Shown here: piece after piece, positions 32,296 through 43,240 of the stretch | How the letters are laid out: every line of letters begins with the position of its first letter | Position numbering within the stretch: position 1 is the stretch's first letter | DNA from: Callorhinus ursinus | Taxonomy: Eukaryota > Chordata > Mammalia > Carnivora > Otariidae | Reading direction: 5' to 3' | DNA: 64,000 nt | NCBI RefSeq assembly: GCF_003265705.1 | Contig: NW_020313045.1 | Location: 2,156,759 to 2,220,758 of the forward strand | Position numbers and translations under genes: made by a program | Notes under the pieces: generated by a model | What the model was told of the DNA's origin: nothing | Database searches by the model: none | The model's input: only the letters and a program-made list of their open reading frames with translations

Positions 32296-35200
32296 CTCAC
32301 CTTCTTCATAAGCAACAGCGTGTGTAAGGCCAGTGTTTCCTAAACTTTGATGATGTGATCCCCCGTCACGATTTTTAGCGATATCCACGAACCACCCTAC
32401 ATTGTATTTCCAGCATTTTTCTTTAAATCAACTTAAAAAAAATTTTCAACCCCAAAACTTCAAGACTGACTTCACTCTTGTCCTCAACAATATCATCTGA
32501 GGACCGTGGCGCCAAATGCTAATGATGCTCTTCTAATCTGAAACAAAATACTCTTAAGATTAAAAAGTATTCAGGAAGGTATGACAAAAAAAACTGTGCG
32601 TGCCCCCGGTGAGTGTATTTGACAATTTAGGAGCGTCTGAGCTAGGCCCTGGCACATCTGAGAAGGGCCTACCTATGCAGCAACCAGGAGGCATTTCGGA
32701 TTTGGCAGAAACCCACTACCCACAACTACCTGCGTGGACAATACGCAGCCTTGTCAAGGGACTGAACGTGGATGACTATCCCTAGCCTTATTTCACTTAG
32801 CACGTACTCAGGTCTGACTCCTGACCGGTGCTCAAGGAGTGAAAATGATTCCCTTTTATCAACCTAAGTTCCTAGTAATGTGAGCGTCGTGTTGGTGGGT
32901 GGACTGCAGACAGGGTGAGGCCCTTGTGAGAGAAAAAAATGCCACTCGATCCAGAGGTCTCGCCCAATCTCTGCAGACCGGATTAAATGTATTTTGACCC
33001 CGGCGCTAACCCATTTTCATGTGATACATTCGGTACAAGAAAAGATTAATTACTTATGAAAAACAAGCTAACATCTCCACGGCAAATATATTATTGCCAT
33101 AGAGAATGGGACATAGAGGTTTGTGCTTGCATCATTAGCTCAGCCATAATAAATGAGACGCTCTATGTGATGTATAATATGGTAAAGAAAACACAGCTGT
33201 TTGCTTCTGTAGACGAGTGCATAGGTACAGCGCACCTGAGTCTGCAAACACTTAATAAGCCCTCAACAACAAAGCTGCATCACTCACAACAGCGATGGCT
33301 GAAACCATTATCCATGGATAATTAACTATGTCAGGACACTGAGGTCCTAACATGAGGTCCTCATAATTCCCCACTAAGGGAAAGACAGTAAGACATTATT
33401 ATATTACTAATATTTAATAAGAAGACTGTTCTATTTGTGTGTTATTAATGCAAGCTGTAAGTTAGAGCAGCATTTGAATTATTATTAGTTCTCTGGACGG
33501 CTCTATCACTCGAAGGGCAAAGCAGCCCTGTGAGCTTAAGAACCATAAAGAAATACTTCCATTAGGGATTAATTTTTTTTTAAATGTTATTTGCAATTTA
33601 TTCTCTTTATTTTCCCTCTGATCACATGAACATATCCACAGCACACATGTATGACTGGAAAAGCCATCGCTAAAACGACCAATATTAAGGAAGCTCAAAG
33701 CCACACACTTGTAAAACGTTTCTAGCGAACTCATTTGATCTTTAGAAGAGCCCATCATTTTGCTTTCTCCAAGTATCCTGGGCATTTTGAGACTCTCCCC
33801 TATAACACAAAGTATTTAAATTTCTCAGTAACAAGGCTTTTTGACGCTTGAAGACAAAAAGCCCCTCTCCATTTATTAAGACGACTTCCAACTGTGTGGG
33901 GCTGTTCTTTACCTCATAATTAAAATAGCACCTGAACAGGACCATCTGTGAACGTGGATTAAGTTTTTACAAAATGTGAATATCCTTTCATGTCTTTTCT
34001 GCCAAGTGCCTCTAAACCTCATACATATTTTGTGTGACATACCAACAACCACAAAAAAGGGGGGGCACACTTAACTAAACTTTTATTACAAAAAAAAAGA
34101 AGAAAAATGAAAGGAGGGTGAACATTTTGTTCTTCACGGCAACCTTCCATGCCTCAATTAAATCAATAAATTAACGCACGGCTCTGTAATTTGCTCTAAG
34201 AATGAACGAACTGTCAGTCTTCACTTGCTGTTTCTAGGATTCTGTCAGTTGATGGCAACCCAGAGACACAGTGTGCCACTTAATTTCCCTCTTCCTTTTT
34301 CAAATACACACGTTTTGGAAAAGACATTATTTATACAAAAGGCTGCCAAGACACTGGGTTAGGATGGATTTGGATATACAGACTATTTCACAAGCTGGTC
34401 TTATTTAACCAAAATAAAGTCTCTTTGGGAGTTTTTTGCACAAACTGCAAATCCATAAATGCAGAGATTATAAACATTGATACAGACATTTCTTCCAGAG
34501 GGTTTTCTGACCTGATGTTAACTTTACATTAGAAATTCATGTTTCTTTAGAAATGTTGGCTTATTTTAGTGAAATGGCTCCTTTGGTACAGTCGGGGCTG
34601 TGATGTCAACCTGGCTGCATTCTAACAGCCCTTATGAAATATTTACAATGAAATTCAGCCACGCATGCGTAACAGCTGACTTTAGCGGCGGCCAGGGTTT
34701 ATGCTTACTTTTTGCTTTTTATTGAAGGAAAGAAATTGTTTTTATATTTCCCTCTTCTCCAGAAGATCAAACCCCCATGTATTTAACAACGTCCCAGACC
34801 ACACCTCCACGTGGGCATCAGTCCGAACCGGTGAGACTCAAAAGATTTTTCTGACCACATGACTCTTTGAGCCATGAAAGAACAGCTAGGTCCCTCCTGG
34901 TGGAGCTGGGGGTAAGGCATAAACCCGGGGGGGGGGGGGGGAGGGGGGTGGCAACAGGAGGAATGCTGATCACTAGCAGTGGAGTCCCTGCCCATCCCCC
35001 CGAGAATCAAACCCTTTATCAGATTCAGAATTGCCAACATTTTGGCAGACACCCTTTTTATGGTGATAATGAGCACCAGATACACCTCATTCATTTCTAA
35101 AAACTCTCCTATGCTTTCTCTGTAGAAGAGGAGAGATCGCCAAGTGAGAGGCAAGATAAATAAATAAACACACACACAAATATTTCCTCCAAGAAGCCAC

Positions 35201-35322
35201 ACAGAGTAGAACCATGTTACGAGATCACAGAAGGCAGTCCCCAGATGGCATTCTGGTCTCCTGGCTGGGGTCACTGTCTCTACTCTTGAGAAGTGTGAGA
35301 AAGCTGCAAAGAGTTTTCACTG
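32296..35322. other. Mostly unique block, candidate regulatory DNA at 34100-34720
   Basis: A weak DNA-transposon-like start ('agtgtttcctaaactttgatg') lies at 32334-32355 but cannot be followed. 34100-34720 is repeat-free and AT-rich, with several TAAT-type cores and the segment 'gctgtgatgtcaacctggctg'. A pure 15-base G run lies at 34927-34941. The 163-codon minus-strand frame 34783-35274 runs through that G run and is not credible as a gene. Confidence 0.4.
34927..34948. repeat. Poly-G tract
   Basis: Fifteen consecutive G, then A and six G. Homopolymer of this length is unstable and often misread, so length is uncertain. Could form a quadruplex. Confidence 0.85.
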
Positions 35323-35334
35323 AAAGCAGGCAGG

Positions 35335-35526
35335 GCGCCTGGGTGGCTCAGTCGGTTGGGCGACTGCCTTCGGCTCGGGTCGTGATCCTGGAGTCCCGGG
35401 ATCGAGTCCCGCGTCGGGCTCCCTGCTCGGCGGAGAGTCTGCTTCTCCCTCTGACCCTCCCCCCTCTCATGTGCTCTCTCTCTCTCATTCTCTCTCTCAA
35501 ATGAATAAAATCTTAAAAAAAAAAAA
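35335..35526 (+). mobile_element. Carnivore tRNA-Lys SINE (first of three)
   Basis: Full-length and well preserved: 'gcgcctgggtggctcagtcgg', B-box region 'gatcgagtcccgcgtcggg', 'ctgctcggcggagagtctg', CT-rich part, 'aataaaatctt' and an A run. Exact 12-base duplication 'aaagcaggcagg' at 35323-35334 and 35527-35538. High CpG retention suggests a fairly young copy. Confidence 0.97.
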
Positions 35527-35644
35527 AAAGCAGGCAGGACTGCCATTCTATATCAGAATCCTACCCACACCATCCAGTCTCCAAACAGGCATTGATTAAT
35601 TTGCCTGAATGTTAAGGTACAAAACACTGGAATTTCTGCTAACA

Positions 35645-35881
35645 CTGGGGTGCCTGGGTGGCTCAGTCGGTTGAGCATCTGACTCTTCGTTTCAGCTCGG
35701 GTCGTGATCTCTGGGTGGGGAGAATGAGCCCTGCAGTGGGCTCCAAGCTCAGCATGGAGTCTACTTGAGATTCTCTCCCTCTCCCTCTCCTTCTACCCCT
35801 CCCCCGGCTCACAGGCCACAGGCGTGCTCTCTCTCTCCCTTTCTCTCTCAAATAAATCTTTAAAAAATACATATAAAAAAA
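35645..35881 (+). mobile_element. Carnivore SINE, older variant (second of three)
   Basis: Head 'ggggtgcctgggtggctcag' followed by a different middle ('catctgactcttcgtttcag', 'gggctccaagctcagcatgg', 'cttgagattctctccctc'), characteristic of another SINEC subfamily. Ends 'aaataaatctttaaaaaat' plus an A-rich tail with an embedded 'tacatat'. Exact 15-base duplication 'gaatttctgctaaca' at 35630-35644 and 35882-35896. Confidence 0.95.
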
Positions 35882-35912
35882 GAATTTCTGCTAACATTTA
35901 AATACTTAGAAG

Positions 35913-36091
35913 AGGGCGCCTGGGTGGTTCAGTTGGTTAAGTGACTGCCTTCGACTCAGGTCATGATCCTGGAGTCCCGGGATCGAGTCCCACATCGGGC
36001 TCCCTGCTCAGCAGGGAGCCTGCTTCTCCCTCTGACCCTCTTCCCTCTCGTGTTCTCTCTGAAATAAATAAATAAAATCTTTAAAAAAAAA
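35913..36091 (+). mobile_element. Carnivore tRNA-Lys SINE (third of three)
   Basis: 'gggcgcctgggtggttcag', B-box region 'gatcgagtcccacatcggg', 'ctgctcagcagggagcctg' and 'aataaataaaatcttt' with an A-rich end. Exact 14-base duplication 'taaatacttagaag' at 35899-35912 and 36092-36105, beginning three bases after the duplication of the previous SINE. Confidence 0.96.
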
Positions 36092-36105
36092 TAAATACTT
36101 AGAAG

Positions 36106-39100
36106 CCTTCATAAGTACATACACACAATCTCCATTTTCTACTTCTCTTGAAAATGTAGAGGATCTAGTAACACGGATTCAGCCTCCTTGCAAGGCTGAA
36201 GAGCTGCTGTCTATTTCCGACAGGGTGTGCCCCTCCCGCTCACTTCAACCTCCCCCCCCACCCCCCGGCTCCGGCTTCGTTCATCTGGGGTACCTGCCAG
36301 GCCCTGCAGACATTTGAGTTTACAACCTCTTGCCTGAATTCACTAGAAAACTCACAAATATCCAGGTATCGTGCTGCTATCAGTAAGAGCTCAGAAGGAC
36401 ACTTCCTTGGGAAAGCCCAGGGCCACTTTGGACGCAATCTCAGCATTGCATGTGGCCTCCAAACCCCCTCAACATCAGTCTCATTCTCTTAGTTACACAG
36501 CCCAGGGCTGATGGTCTTGCGTGTCTTTGGGTAGACGTGAAAACGCTCTGAAATATGCAGGGAGAAACCAGCAGCTCAGGGACGAGGCAGAGCTGTGGAG
36601 CACCGTTCGTGCGTGCTCTGCTCCAACTGGAACGGAGGTTCTGGACTTGACACACCGTCTCTGACTTCCCTGCCACAGCCTGTTCGCTGTGTGCTAGGAG
36701 ATGCTGCGCTTAATACAGCTCCCGGTTCTCAGAGGCCCCTCAGAGCTCTCCAAGCGGGCCTAATGTGCAGAATTTCAAATGAAGAACCAACAGCAGAAAG
36801 ATCATTTACAGTAACTCTACAAACAAGCTAAATGAAAGACTTGTGTTCAGTCATTAAAAATAATAATGCTAAAGCCCCGAGGGCTGAAATGTAAAGCTTA
36901 GACGTCGTGTGAGGAAACAGAAAAAAAGAGCGTGTTTATTATCCCAATAAGATAACCTGCTAATTTATTTAGTAGGCAATTTTGGAGTACGTTCGTTCAC
37001 AGTGAAATCTCACTTTATCAGATTATATGAACATTAACAACCACAAATAAAAGGCTCGTTGAAGCCCCGGGCCTTCCGGGGGCTGCCGTCACCCGGCCCA
37101 GGCCGGAGTTGGTTATAGAGTTATCTCTCTCGCACTTTGCAGATGATGCCTAACATCATGACAACAGAGAAGAGGAAAGGTCTCCGGACCTGCCTCCCTA
37201 CAACAAGTTTCTGTAAAGTAATGAATACAGACAGCTTGGGGACCATGCACCCGCGCTGCGTGCCTCTTCCTGCCTGCAAAGTGAAACCACCAGGGATTGG
37301 CAGAAGGTACTTGTCTGACAGGGCCGGGACAGCCTTTCTCCTCGGTGACAGCCTGGGCCTACCCTCTTCAGCCTGACCCGCCGTAGTTCCTTCACAATGC
37401 AGCTGCCAGGAGCAGCTGCGGCTCCTCAGCGAGATGGATGGAATTTTCCTAACTAGTTCCCCAAGTTACATTTACCTTCAAGATAATTTATGAGCTGCTC
37501 TGGAGCCTTGAAGAGACAATATGCTTGCCATAAAATTAACTGTAACAGTCTTGTAGGTTATAATTAACACTGGGAGGGTAGCACCAACTGGATGAAACAC
37601 ATGGCGTAATTGATGGTGAAACTGGAAATGAAGCAAGCGAACAAAATCATTACTGCGCACGCTGCCTTAGCAAAACCTCTGCTTTCCGAGGGTTAATTAC
37701 AATCGCCTTCCAGGGCCCACATTCTGGTAGGGAAGGGGCCAGAGCTGGGCAGGGGAGGCAGAGGTTTTGCTGGCAAGTCCACGGGGCACCGGGACGGATG
37801 TGGAGGCTGTCTACAGTCTGGGAAGAGAGGCATGCCGAACCGAGAGCCATGCTGAGCATCTGGTAGCGAGCTTCCTGGCGCTAAGACCGGGCCCTACACA
37901 GGCCTGCCTCATAGACATGACTTCATTTTCTCGGTAAATAGCATTTTTTTTTCCCAGTGAAGAAAAAGATATGGATAAAAAGAAGAGACTCGGAACTCCC
38001 AAAATGCCCTTCAAAAGGCTTACGATATTTATTTAGAATACGACAGAACTCGAGCATTTCAACTTGACGTGGGCATGTCTTAGTGAAAAATGAAGATAAG
38101 TCCACTAAACCTAACGGTTTATTGAACTAAAAAGTACCCTGTCCAGAGGAGAGTATGGAGAGAAAGCTAATCAGAAAAGTGCCAATCATTCCCATCTTGG
38201 ACAGAAACGCTAAACGACTCCCTTCGTGCCCAGATACCGAGAGGCCTGATCGATACCCTGACAGCAGTGACTGTTCTAAACACACTGGAATCGCTCGCAT
38301 AATCTCAATAAGTAATGTGAAGGTGATTGACCTATTTTTGGGTTTTGATTTGTTTGTTTTGTTTTCTGTCCTGAGACAAGAGGCGGAAACTCATTCTGAT
38401 GTGTGATACAACAGTGTCCCCTACAGGCCGGCAGGACTGGTCCTCCCCCCGCCCCCCGTTACTTCCTCAGCTGAATGCCGCGTCAAACTTTTATCTGTGA
38501 CCTGGAATATATGTTAGGGCGTCAACTGGTAAAATGCCCTGGGGACATCCCAAGAGAGAGTAAGATCATGACTCTCCGTGCACGGTACACGGTTTCCTGG
38601 ACATAACACACACCGTATAGCTGGTGAGGGCCCATCACAGAGTAGCTCTACTCCATGCTCCCTGTTCACCTTAAGGGAACCCACTCAAATTAGCCTTGAC
38701 TCACCAACCCGGCCTCAAAATTACTCCACTTAGAGGATTTACAGATTCTTGGAGGCTAAACTTTGATGTTCTCATCAGCACCCCTACTCCCACTTTCTAA
38801 AAGATTGTAACCAATATAAACGGACACAGCTATAAAGGTAATAACATTCCTTGAAGAGACTGAAGGCAGGGAGATTCATAAAGCATGGGCTGGAAATTAC
38901 TTCTTTCTAGAGAAAGGGGCACCCACAACAAAAAAAGTGCCAAACACGTTTAAGTGCCAAACACGTTTAAGTGCCAGAGGAAATACACCTTTACAGATAC
39001 ACATGTGCCCTTCTCCACACGGGGTAGGATACTGGAAGGACTGTGATCCCTGTATTGTGGGACCCACATCAAAATACTACATGAACCATGAGTGGTTGTA

Positions 39101-39139
39101 AAGCCCTGTTGCTGCTCCTGCAGCGGCCTTCCGCCCAGG
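36106..39139. other. Unique block, candidate regulatory DNA at 36830-37700
   Basis: No interspersed repeat recognised. 36830-37110 pairs AT-rich sequence containing TAAT cores with a small GC-rich patch (37064-37110, 'ccccgggccttccgggg') that is too short for a CpG island. C-rich low complexity lies at 36249-36268. A tandem 17-base duplication lies at 38937-38970. All open frames are short. Confidence 0.4.
38937..38976. repeat. Tandem duplication, 17-base unit x 2.3
   Basis: The unit 'gtgccaaacacgtttaa' occurs at 38937-38953 and again exactly at 38954-38970, with a partial third 'gtgcca'. Perfect identity implies a recent slippage or duplication event. Confidence 0.9.
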
Positions 39140-39300
39140 CCTGAGCAGAGCGGCAAAGGCTTGACTTCCACTCCCACCATTAGCTGTGTTGCCTTGGGCA
39201 AGTTACTCTGCGTCTTTCTGTTTTCTTGCCTCCTAAACCATTTAAAACCCTGGAACCTAGTGAGTCCCCAATAAATGTGAGCTGCTCTTATCACTAAAAT
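39140..39300 (+). mobile_element. MIR SINE fragment
   Basis: Plus-strand order 'attagctgtgttgccttggg', 'caagttactctgcgtctttc', 'cctaaaccatttaaaaccc', 'ccccaataaatgtgagctg' follows MIR from the core to the 3' end. Confidence 0.65.
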
Positions 39301-39499
39301 GAGCACAACTGCAGGTTTCAAGGACAGTGGAGGGAGAAGGGGTGAAGCCATCAGGAGGAACACCTACCCCACCTCCAGCTGCTCCCTGGGACCTAACTCA
39401 CAGAGCTGCACCTTGTCCAGTGGGAAGGTGCCTTCCAGGTCACCTGGATGGAGCTGCTGCTCTTTTAGATGACGCTGCTGGGACCCTGAGTGTCTGTGA

Positions 39500-39600
39500 C
39501 AGGCCCCGAGTTAGTAACCAGCTGGAGATAGGATTCAAACTGGAGTTCAGGCCTCTGTCAATTCTGTGTGATGGTGCTTAGCACAGGGCCTGGCACAGGA
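39500..39600 (-). mobile_element. Possible MIR fragment
   Basis: 'agataggattcaaactggag' followed by 'ttcaggcctctgtcaattc' resembles the reverse complement of the MIR head. Weak and short. Confidence 0.35.
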
Positions 39601-39754
39601 CAAAATCTGTCTAGTGTGCATCCCTAAGCCAATTCAGCAAGGTGGGGCCCCTACCACGAGGCTGGGGTTTTATGTGGGGGCATGCTCTCAAAGGATGAAT
39701 GTGGCTGCGTTTATTCTTGACTTTTCTGTTTTGATCTAAAGATGCTGGGCAATT

Positions 39755-39920
39755 TTTCCTGAGCACCTAGTATGGTGCAGGTACTTGCTCTGGGGTGTTT
39801 TACATGGGATTTCTTCATCAGCCCTATGAAATATTATTTATCCCCTGCACCAAGTTAAAAATGAGAAAACAGAGCTTCAGAGGGGTTAAGTAACTTCCCT
39901 ATAATTGCCTAGAGTTATAG
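39755..39920 (-). mobile_element. MIR SINE, minus strand
   Basis: 'gagcacctagtatggtgcag', 'catcagccctatgaaatatt', 'aaaaatgagaaaacagagc', 'gaggggttaagtaacttccc' are the reverse complement of MIR in the right order. It lies directly beside the inverted repeat arm that begins at 39925. Confidence 0.65.
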
Positions 39921-39924
39921 ACGT

Positions 39925-40004
39925 GTATTCTGCAATACACTATAATAAATGCTGTGAAAGAGTTTATGTCAGGATTCTGTGCAAAGAAAGTGGGAAGAGA
40001 GGGA
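39925..40004 (+). repeat. Left arm of an 80-base inverted repeat
   Basis: Positions 39925-40004 match the reverse complement of 40315-40394 at 70 of 80 bases without a gap. The longest exact core is the 24 bases at 39976-39999, which includes 'ctgtgcaaagaaagtggg'. The similarity fades abruptly at both ends. The arm vaguely resembles antisense L2 3' sequence ('ataaatgctgtgaaagag'), but two independent L2 copies would not be this alike. Confidence 0.8.
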
Positions 40005-40314
40005 GAACCCAGGCAACCTGCTCAGAATCTATGCTCCAGACCTCCATGCCATGTTAATGACATTTGCTCTGAAAGAAAGCACGCCCTCCCCCCCCGCCAT
40101 CTATCATTGAGAACTAGATCCCCCTGGAAAGAAGCAGCCCAGATTTTATCCCATGACCCATAATCACATAGAGCTTTCTCCCCTAGTTCTCACCCCTTCT
40201 GGAGACAAATCGCTCCCTACCCACTTGCAGCGGAGCAGTCTCCCTCCTCGCAACAGTGGCTGGGCATATAATGAGAGTCACACAAGAACACTCCAGGAGA
40301 GCCGGCCACTTTCT
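40005..40314. other. Spacer between inverted repeat arms
   Basis: About 310 bases separating the arms. It contains a smaller inverted match ('gagaactag' at 40109-40117 and its complement at 40183-40191) and a C run at 40088-40095. No open frame of note and no transposase-like sequence. Confidence 0.6.
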
Positions 40315-40394
40315 TCCCTTTCTTCCCACTTTCTTTGCACAGTATCCTGACTGAAACTCGTTCACAGCCTTAATTATACGGTATTGCATAATAC
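40315..40394 (-). repeat. Right arm of the 80-base inverted repeat
   Basis: Reverse complement of 39925-40004 with ten substitutions and no gap. It is followed at about 40400-40490 by recognisable plus-strand L2 3' end, so this arm could itself be the continuation of that L2 and the left arm a flipped copy of it. Confidence 0.8.
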
Positions 40395-40399
40395 ATTTC

Positions 40400-40490
40400 C
40401 CCTAGTCAAGTGTTACTCATCTCTATAACCTCAAGGCCTATGGTAGTGTCTGCTACCAGCTAGGCACTCGATAGATATTTGCTGAGTCAA
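40400..40490 (+). mobile_element. L2 LINE 3' end
   Basis: 'aacctcaaggcctatggtag' then 'cagctaggcactcgatagat', 'atttgctgagtcaatgcatg' follow the L2 terminal pattern. Diverged. Confidence 0.5.
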
Positions 40491-41004
40491 TGCATGACTG
40501 ACAGCTCACTCACGGTAACCATAACCACCATTTATTAACGACTGGAGTGCATTAACACGCGCAATCCCCCACCCACCTCAGAGATAGGCACAGCTTCTCT
40601 CTTAAGAGACACTGGGTGAGTGTAACCTGGCCTGAATTTGAGCCGTCCCAAAGTGAAGACCTCTAAGGTGACACTTTTTTGAAAAGTCACTGGGAACCAG
40701 AGTGCAGATTGTCTAAGGAGAAATGAATGCTGTGGGGCCCCCGTCCCCAGCATGGCATTCCTTAGAAACTGGTATTCCGTGAATGGCTCACGCATATATG
40801 ACTCACCAGAACTAGGACTGCAGGTTTTATAACAAGTGATCGTTTTATGATGCAGATCAGGAGAGAGAATATTGTATCTTTCGACTGCAAGATATTTTGG
40901 TTCTACGGAGTGTCGTTGAATATGCAGGACATGGTAACTGACGTACACTTTTTGAAAGACATTTTCAGAGTCGCATGTAGGCACACAGCTGTCTATCCCC
41001 CGTG

Positions 41005-41120
41005 AGAGAGGCACTTTCATCGGTGTGCTTCCCTGGTGCATCCCCGGCACCCGGAACGGGGCCTGACAAACAGTAAGCCCTTGGTAAGTATTTGCCGAAT
41101 AAATAAATGGATTCATCAAT
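41005..41120 (+). mobile_element. L2 LINE 3' end
   Basis: 'gcatccccggcacccggaac', 'ggggcctgacaaacagtaag', 'tatttgccgaataaataaat' correspond to the L2 terminus. The 212-codon minus-strand frame 40535-41173 reads straight through this repeat, which argues against it being a gene. Confidence 0.65.
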
Positions 41121-42032
41121 GCTTTTTCAAAAAGTTTAAGAAGCACCGCCGGTGAGAAATAGTCCGCAACCAATCACAGTCAGAATCTGCCAGGAGTGAA
41201 GCTCACACTGAAGCCTGTGTGTTGATTTTACAAATAAGATGCGCAGAAGTCAATTGGCTTTTGTCTCCCATAAAACTGCTCAAATAATGACAGTAACAAT
41301 GGTAATAACATTAACAACACTGGCCTCCTTGAGATAAGTTGCTGTATCTCGGGGGAAAAAAAAAAGGTAACCCTAGCTCTAGACTCATTTAATCCTTGCT
41401 CTAAATTTATACAATGTTTCAATTCCTACACATTTATGAGGAGGTTTTATGGAGTTACCGGGTTTTATGGAGTAATCTGGTTTGGACACACAAAAGACAT
41501 TCTTCTGCTAAGGGCAGCAGAAAGCAGAGACTGCAATTATTAAAGGAGATGGGGCAGATGCATTAAAAAGGAGAGGCAGAGACAGCAACTGGCAGGCCAG
41601 TGCCTCCCTGTTTCTCCCAGGAAGCTCCTTCACTTATTCCTCCCCAAGCCCACAACCAAACTCAGCCAGTTGCAGTGGACAGCTACTGGACCCTGGACGC
41701 CACAACTTCTATCTCCAACTAACTCGGCCAGAAGGAGTAGCAGCCCCTCTCTCTAATGTGAGTGACAGCAGTTGCCATGGTCAGACGACTCCGTCACATG
41801 TTGTCTCAGAAGACAGTAACAACAGCCTTGTCATCCCCTAGCCCGTCCTCGGGGCTGGTGGTTCCACTTTGTGTGACCACAGTTCTCGAGGGCAGCAAAC
41901 AAGTTCTGGCCCAAATGTCAAACCACCAAGGCTGATGCTCAGCACCGCACTGATACGATGAAAGGCACATCAGGATATTAGCAGGTAACCAGCAGAAAGC
42001 AACTGCCTGGAGCAGGTAAAATGCAAACTGGA
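41121..42032. other. Unique sequence with an 18-base tandem repeat
   Basis: No gene recognised. Adjacent similar units start with 'ggttttatggagt' at 41443 and 41461, suggesting a small tandem duplication with later changes. An A run lies at 41357-41366. Confidence 0.5.
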
Positions 42033-42043
42033 AGCCACATTTT

Positions 42044-42259
42044 TTTTTTTTAAGTATTTATTTCAGAGAGACAGGGAGAGACAGCACGCAGGGGGGCGGG
42101 GAGGAGCAGAGGGAGAGGGAGAGAGAAACTCAAGCAGACTCCATGCTGAGTGAAAAGCCTGATGCGAGGCTCGATCTCACGACCCATGAGATCATGAGCT
42201 GAGCTGAAACCAAGAGTAGGACATTTTAACCAACTGCACCACCCAGGCGCCCCTGAGGT
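42044..42259 (-). mobile_element. Older carnivore SINE, minus strand
   Basis: Head 'gggcgcctgggtggtgcag' on the minus strand, then a variant middle ('ttttggtttcagctcagctc' and 'gagtctgcttgagtttctc') and a T12 run with 'aagtatttattt' at the left. Short duplication 'cacattt' at 42037-42043 and 42260-42266. More diverged than the other copies, so an older subfamily. Confidence 0.92.
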
Positions 42260-42266
42260 CACATTT

Positions 42267-42749
42267 ACACTCAGCGTTGCCCCTCCTGGCCTAAAAGTCA
42301 TCCTCTTGTGCAGAGAAACTGTTCTAGGGAGGCCTCTCCCCTCCCCCCAGTTCTAGTTCACTTCCAGGAACGGCAAGGGATCGGGAACAGCTGCCTCAGG
42401 AGCAAGACCCTGTCTGTTTGTCCTGGTCCCAGCTCAATTCCACGGTGTTCGCTTCTGGGCTCTTCCTCAAGTACCCGAATCAGCCTGCACACACAGCGTC
42501 CTTCCTCACTCAGGCCGGAAGCGGGGTCAGGGTGCAGACTTAGAGACCAAAGAACTACATATGAGAGATCTCTCCTCACATCCAGTCTCTAGGTTTCCAC
42601 CTCTGACACGAGGAGATGAATATGTACCCAAAAAAGCAACAGGCCGGCATCTCAAATGGTCATTCCTCTTCAAAATTAAGAAGGAACTCAGAGTACTTAT
42701 GAATACAGGAATGGGTTGAGAGGAAAGCTATTCTCTTCAGCCAGCCACT
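42267..42749. other. Unique spacer
   Basis: No repeat or gene recognised between the older SINE and the L2 patch. A 94-codon and a 73-codon frame overlap here on opposite strands, as chance frames do. Confidence 0.45.
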
Positions 42750-42935
42750 GAATAAATCTGAGTGCCAGGCACTGTTCTAAATGTAGGGGTCTGTGGTAAA
42801 CAGGCACCAGGGTCCCTGCCCATCCAGGGCACTCCTCCTTCTAACAGAGGAGTGATCTGGGCTGCAGGTTTTGCAGCTGGTGAACAGGCAAATCCCCCGC
42901 CCTCACCAAGTTTACATTCTGGTAGGAATGACAAA
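42750..42935 (-). mobile_element. L2 LINE 3' end, minus strand
   Basis: 'gagtgccaggcactgttcta', 'gggtccctgcccatccaggg', 'caccaagtttacattctgg' on the plus strand are the reverse complement of the L2 3' end, interrupted by about 60 unrelated bases. Confidence 0.65.
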
Positions 42936-42974
42936 ATGTCAAAACGAAATCAAGTACATATATAATACATATCA

Positions 42975-43240
42975 GGTGATTCCTTTTTGTAAGCTCCTAG
43001 CAAACTGTAAGTTCCCTTGGGGCAGACTCCAGGGCTAAGTCATCTTCCAGGTGCCTGCAGAAAAAGAATGGAAATCTGCAGACTAGCCACTATGTTCCCA
43101 TTACCCTGTCCTGCCCTCCCCTGCATTCAACGACACATTATTTCAAAACTGACACTGTACCATGCTCATCTCTATATTTCCCACAGCTTTTAGCATAGTT
43201 ATTTGTACATAACAAGCACTCAATAAATAAAGAGTTCATC
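42975..43240 (+). mobile_element. L2 LINE 3' ends
   Basis: Two successive plus-strand L2-like termini: 'aactgtaagttcccttgggg' near 43005, and 'cacagcttttagcatagtta' through 'cataacaagcactcaataaa' at 43180-43225. It could be one copy with an insertion or two fragments. Confidence 0.6.

Noticed and set aside
34783..35274. Minus-strand open frame of 163 codons with a poly-proline stretch
   Set aside because: The prolines come from the poly-G tract at 34927-34948. Not a protein signal.
37064..37110. Possible CpG island or promoter
   Set aside because: Less than 60 bases long with few CpG; flanks are AT-rich. Far below island size.
40535..41173. Minus-strand open frame of 212 codons, the longest in the window
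   Set aside because: It reads through a plus-strand L2 3' end at 41005-41120, has no recognisable domain and no splice or promoter context. Chance frame.
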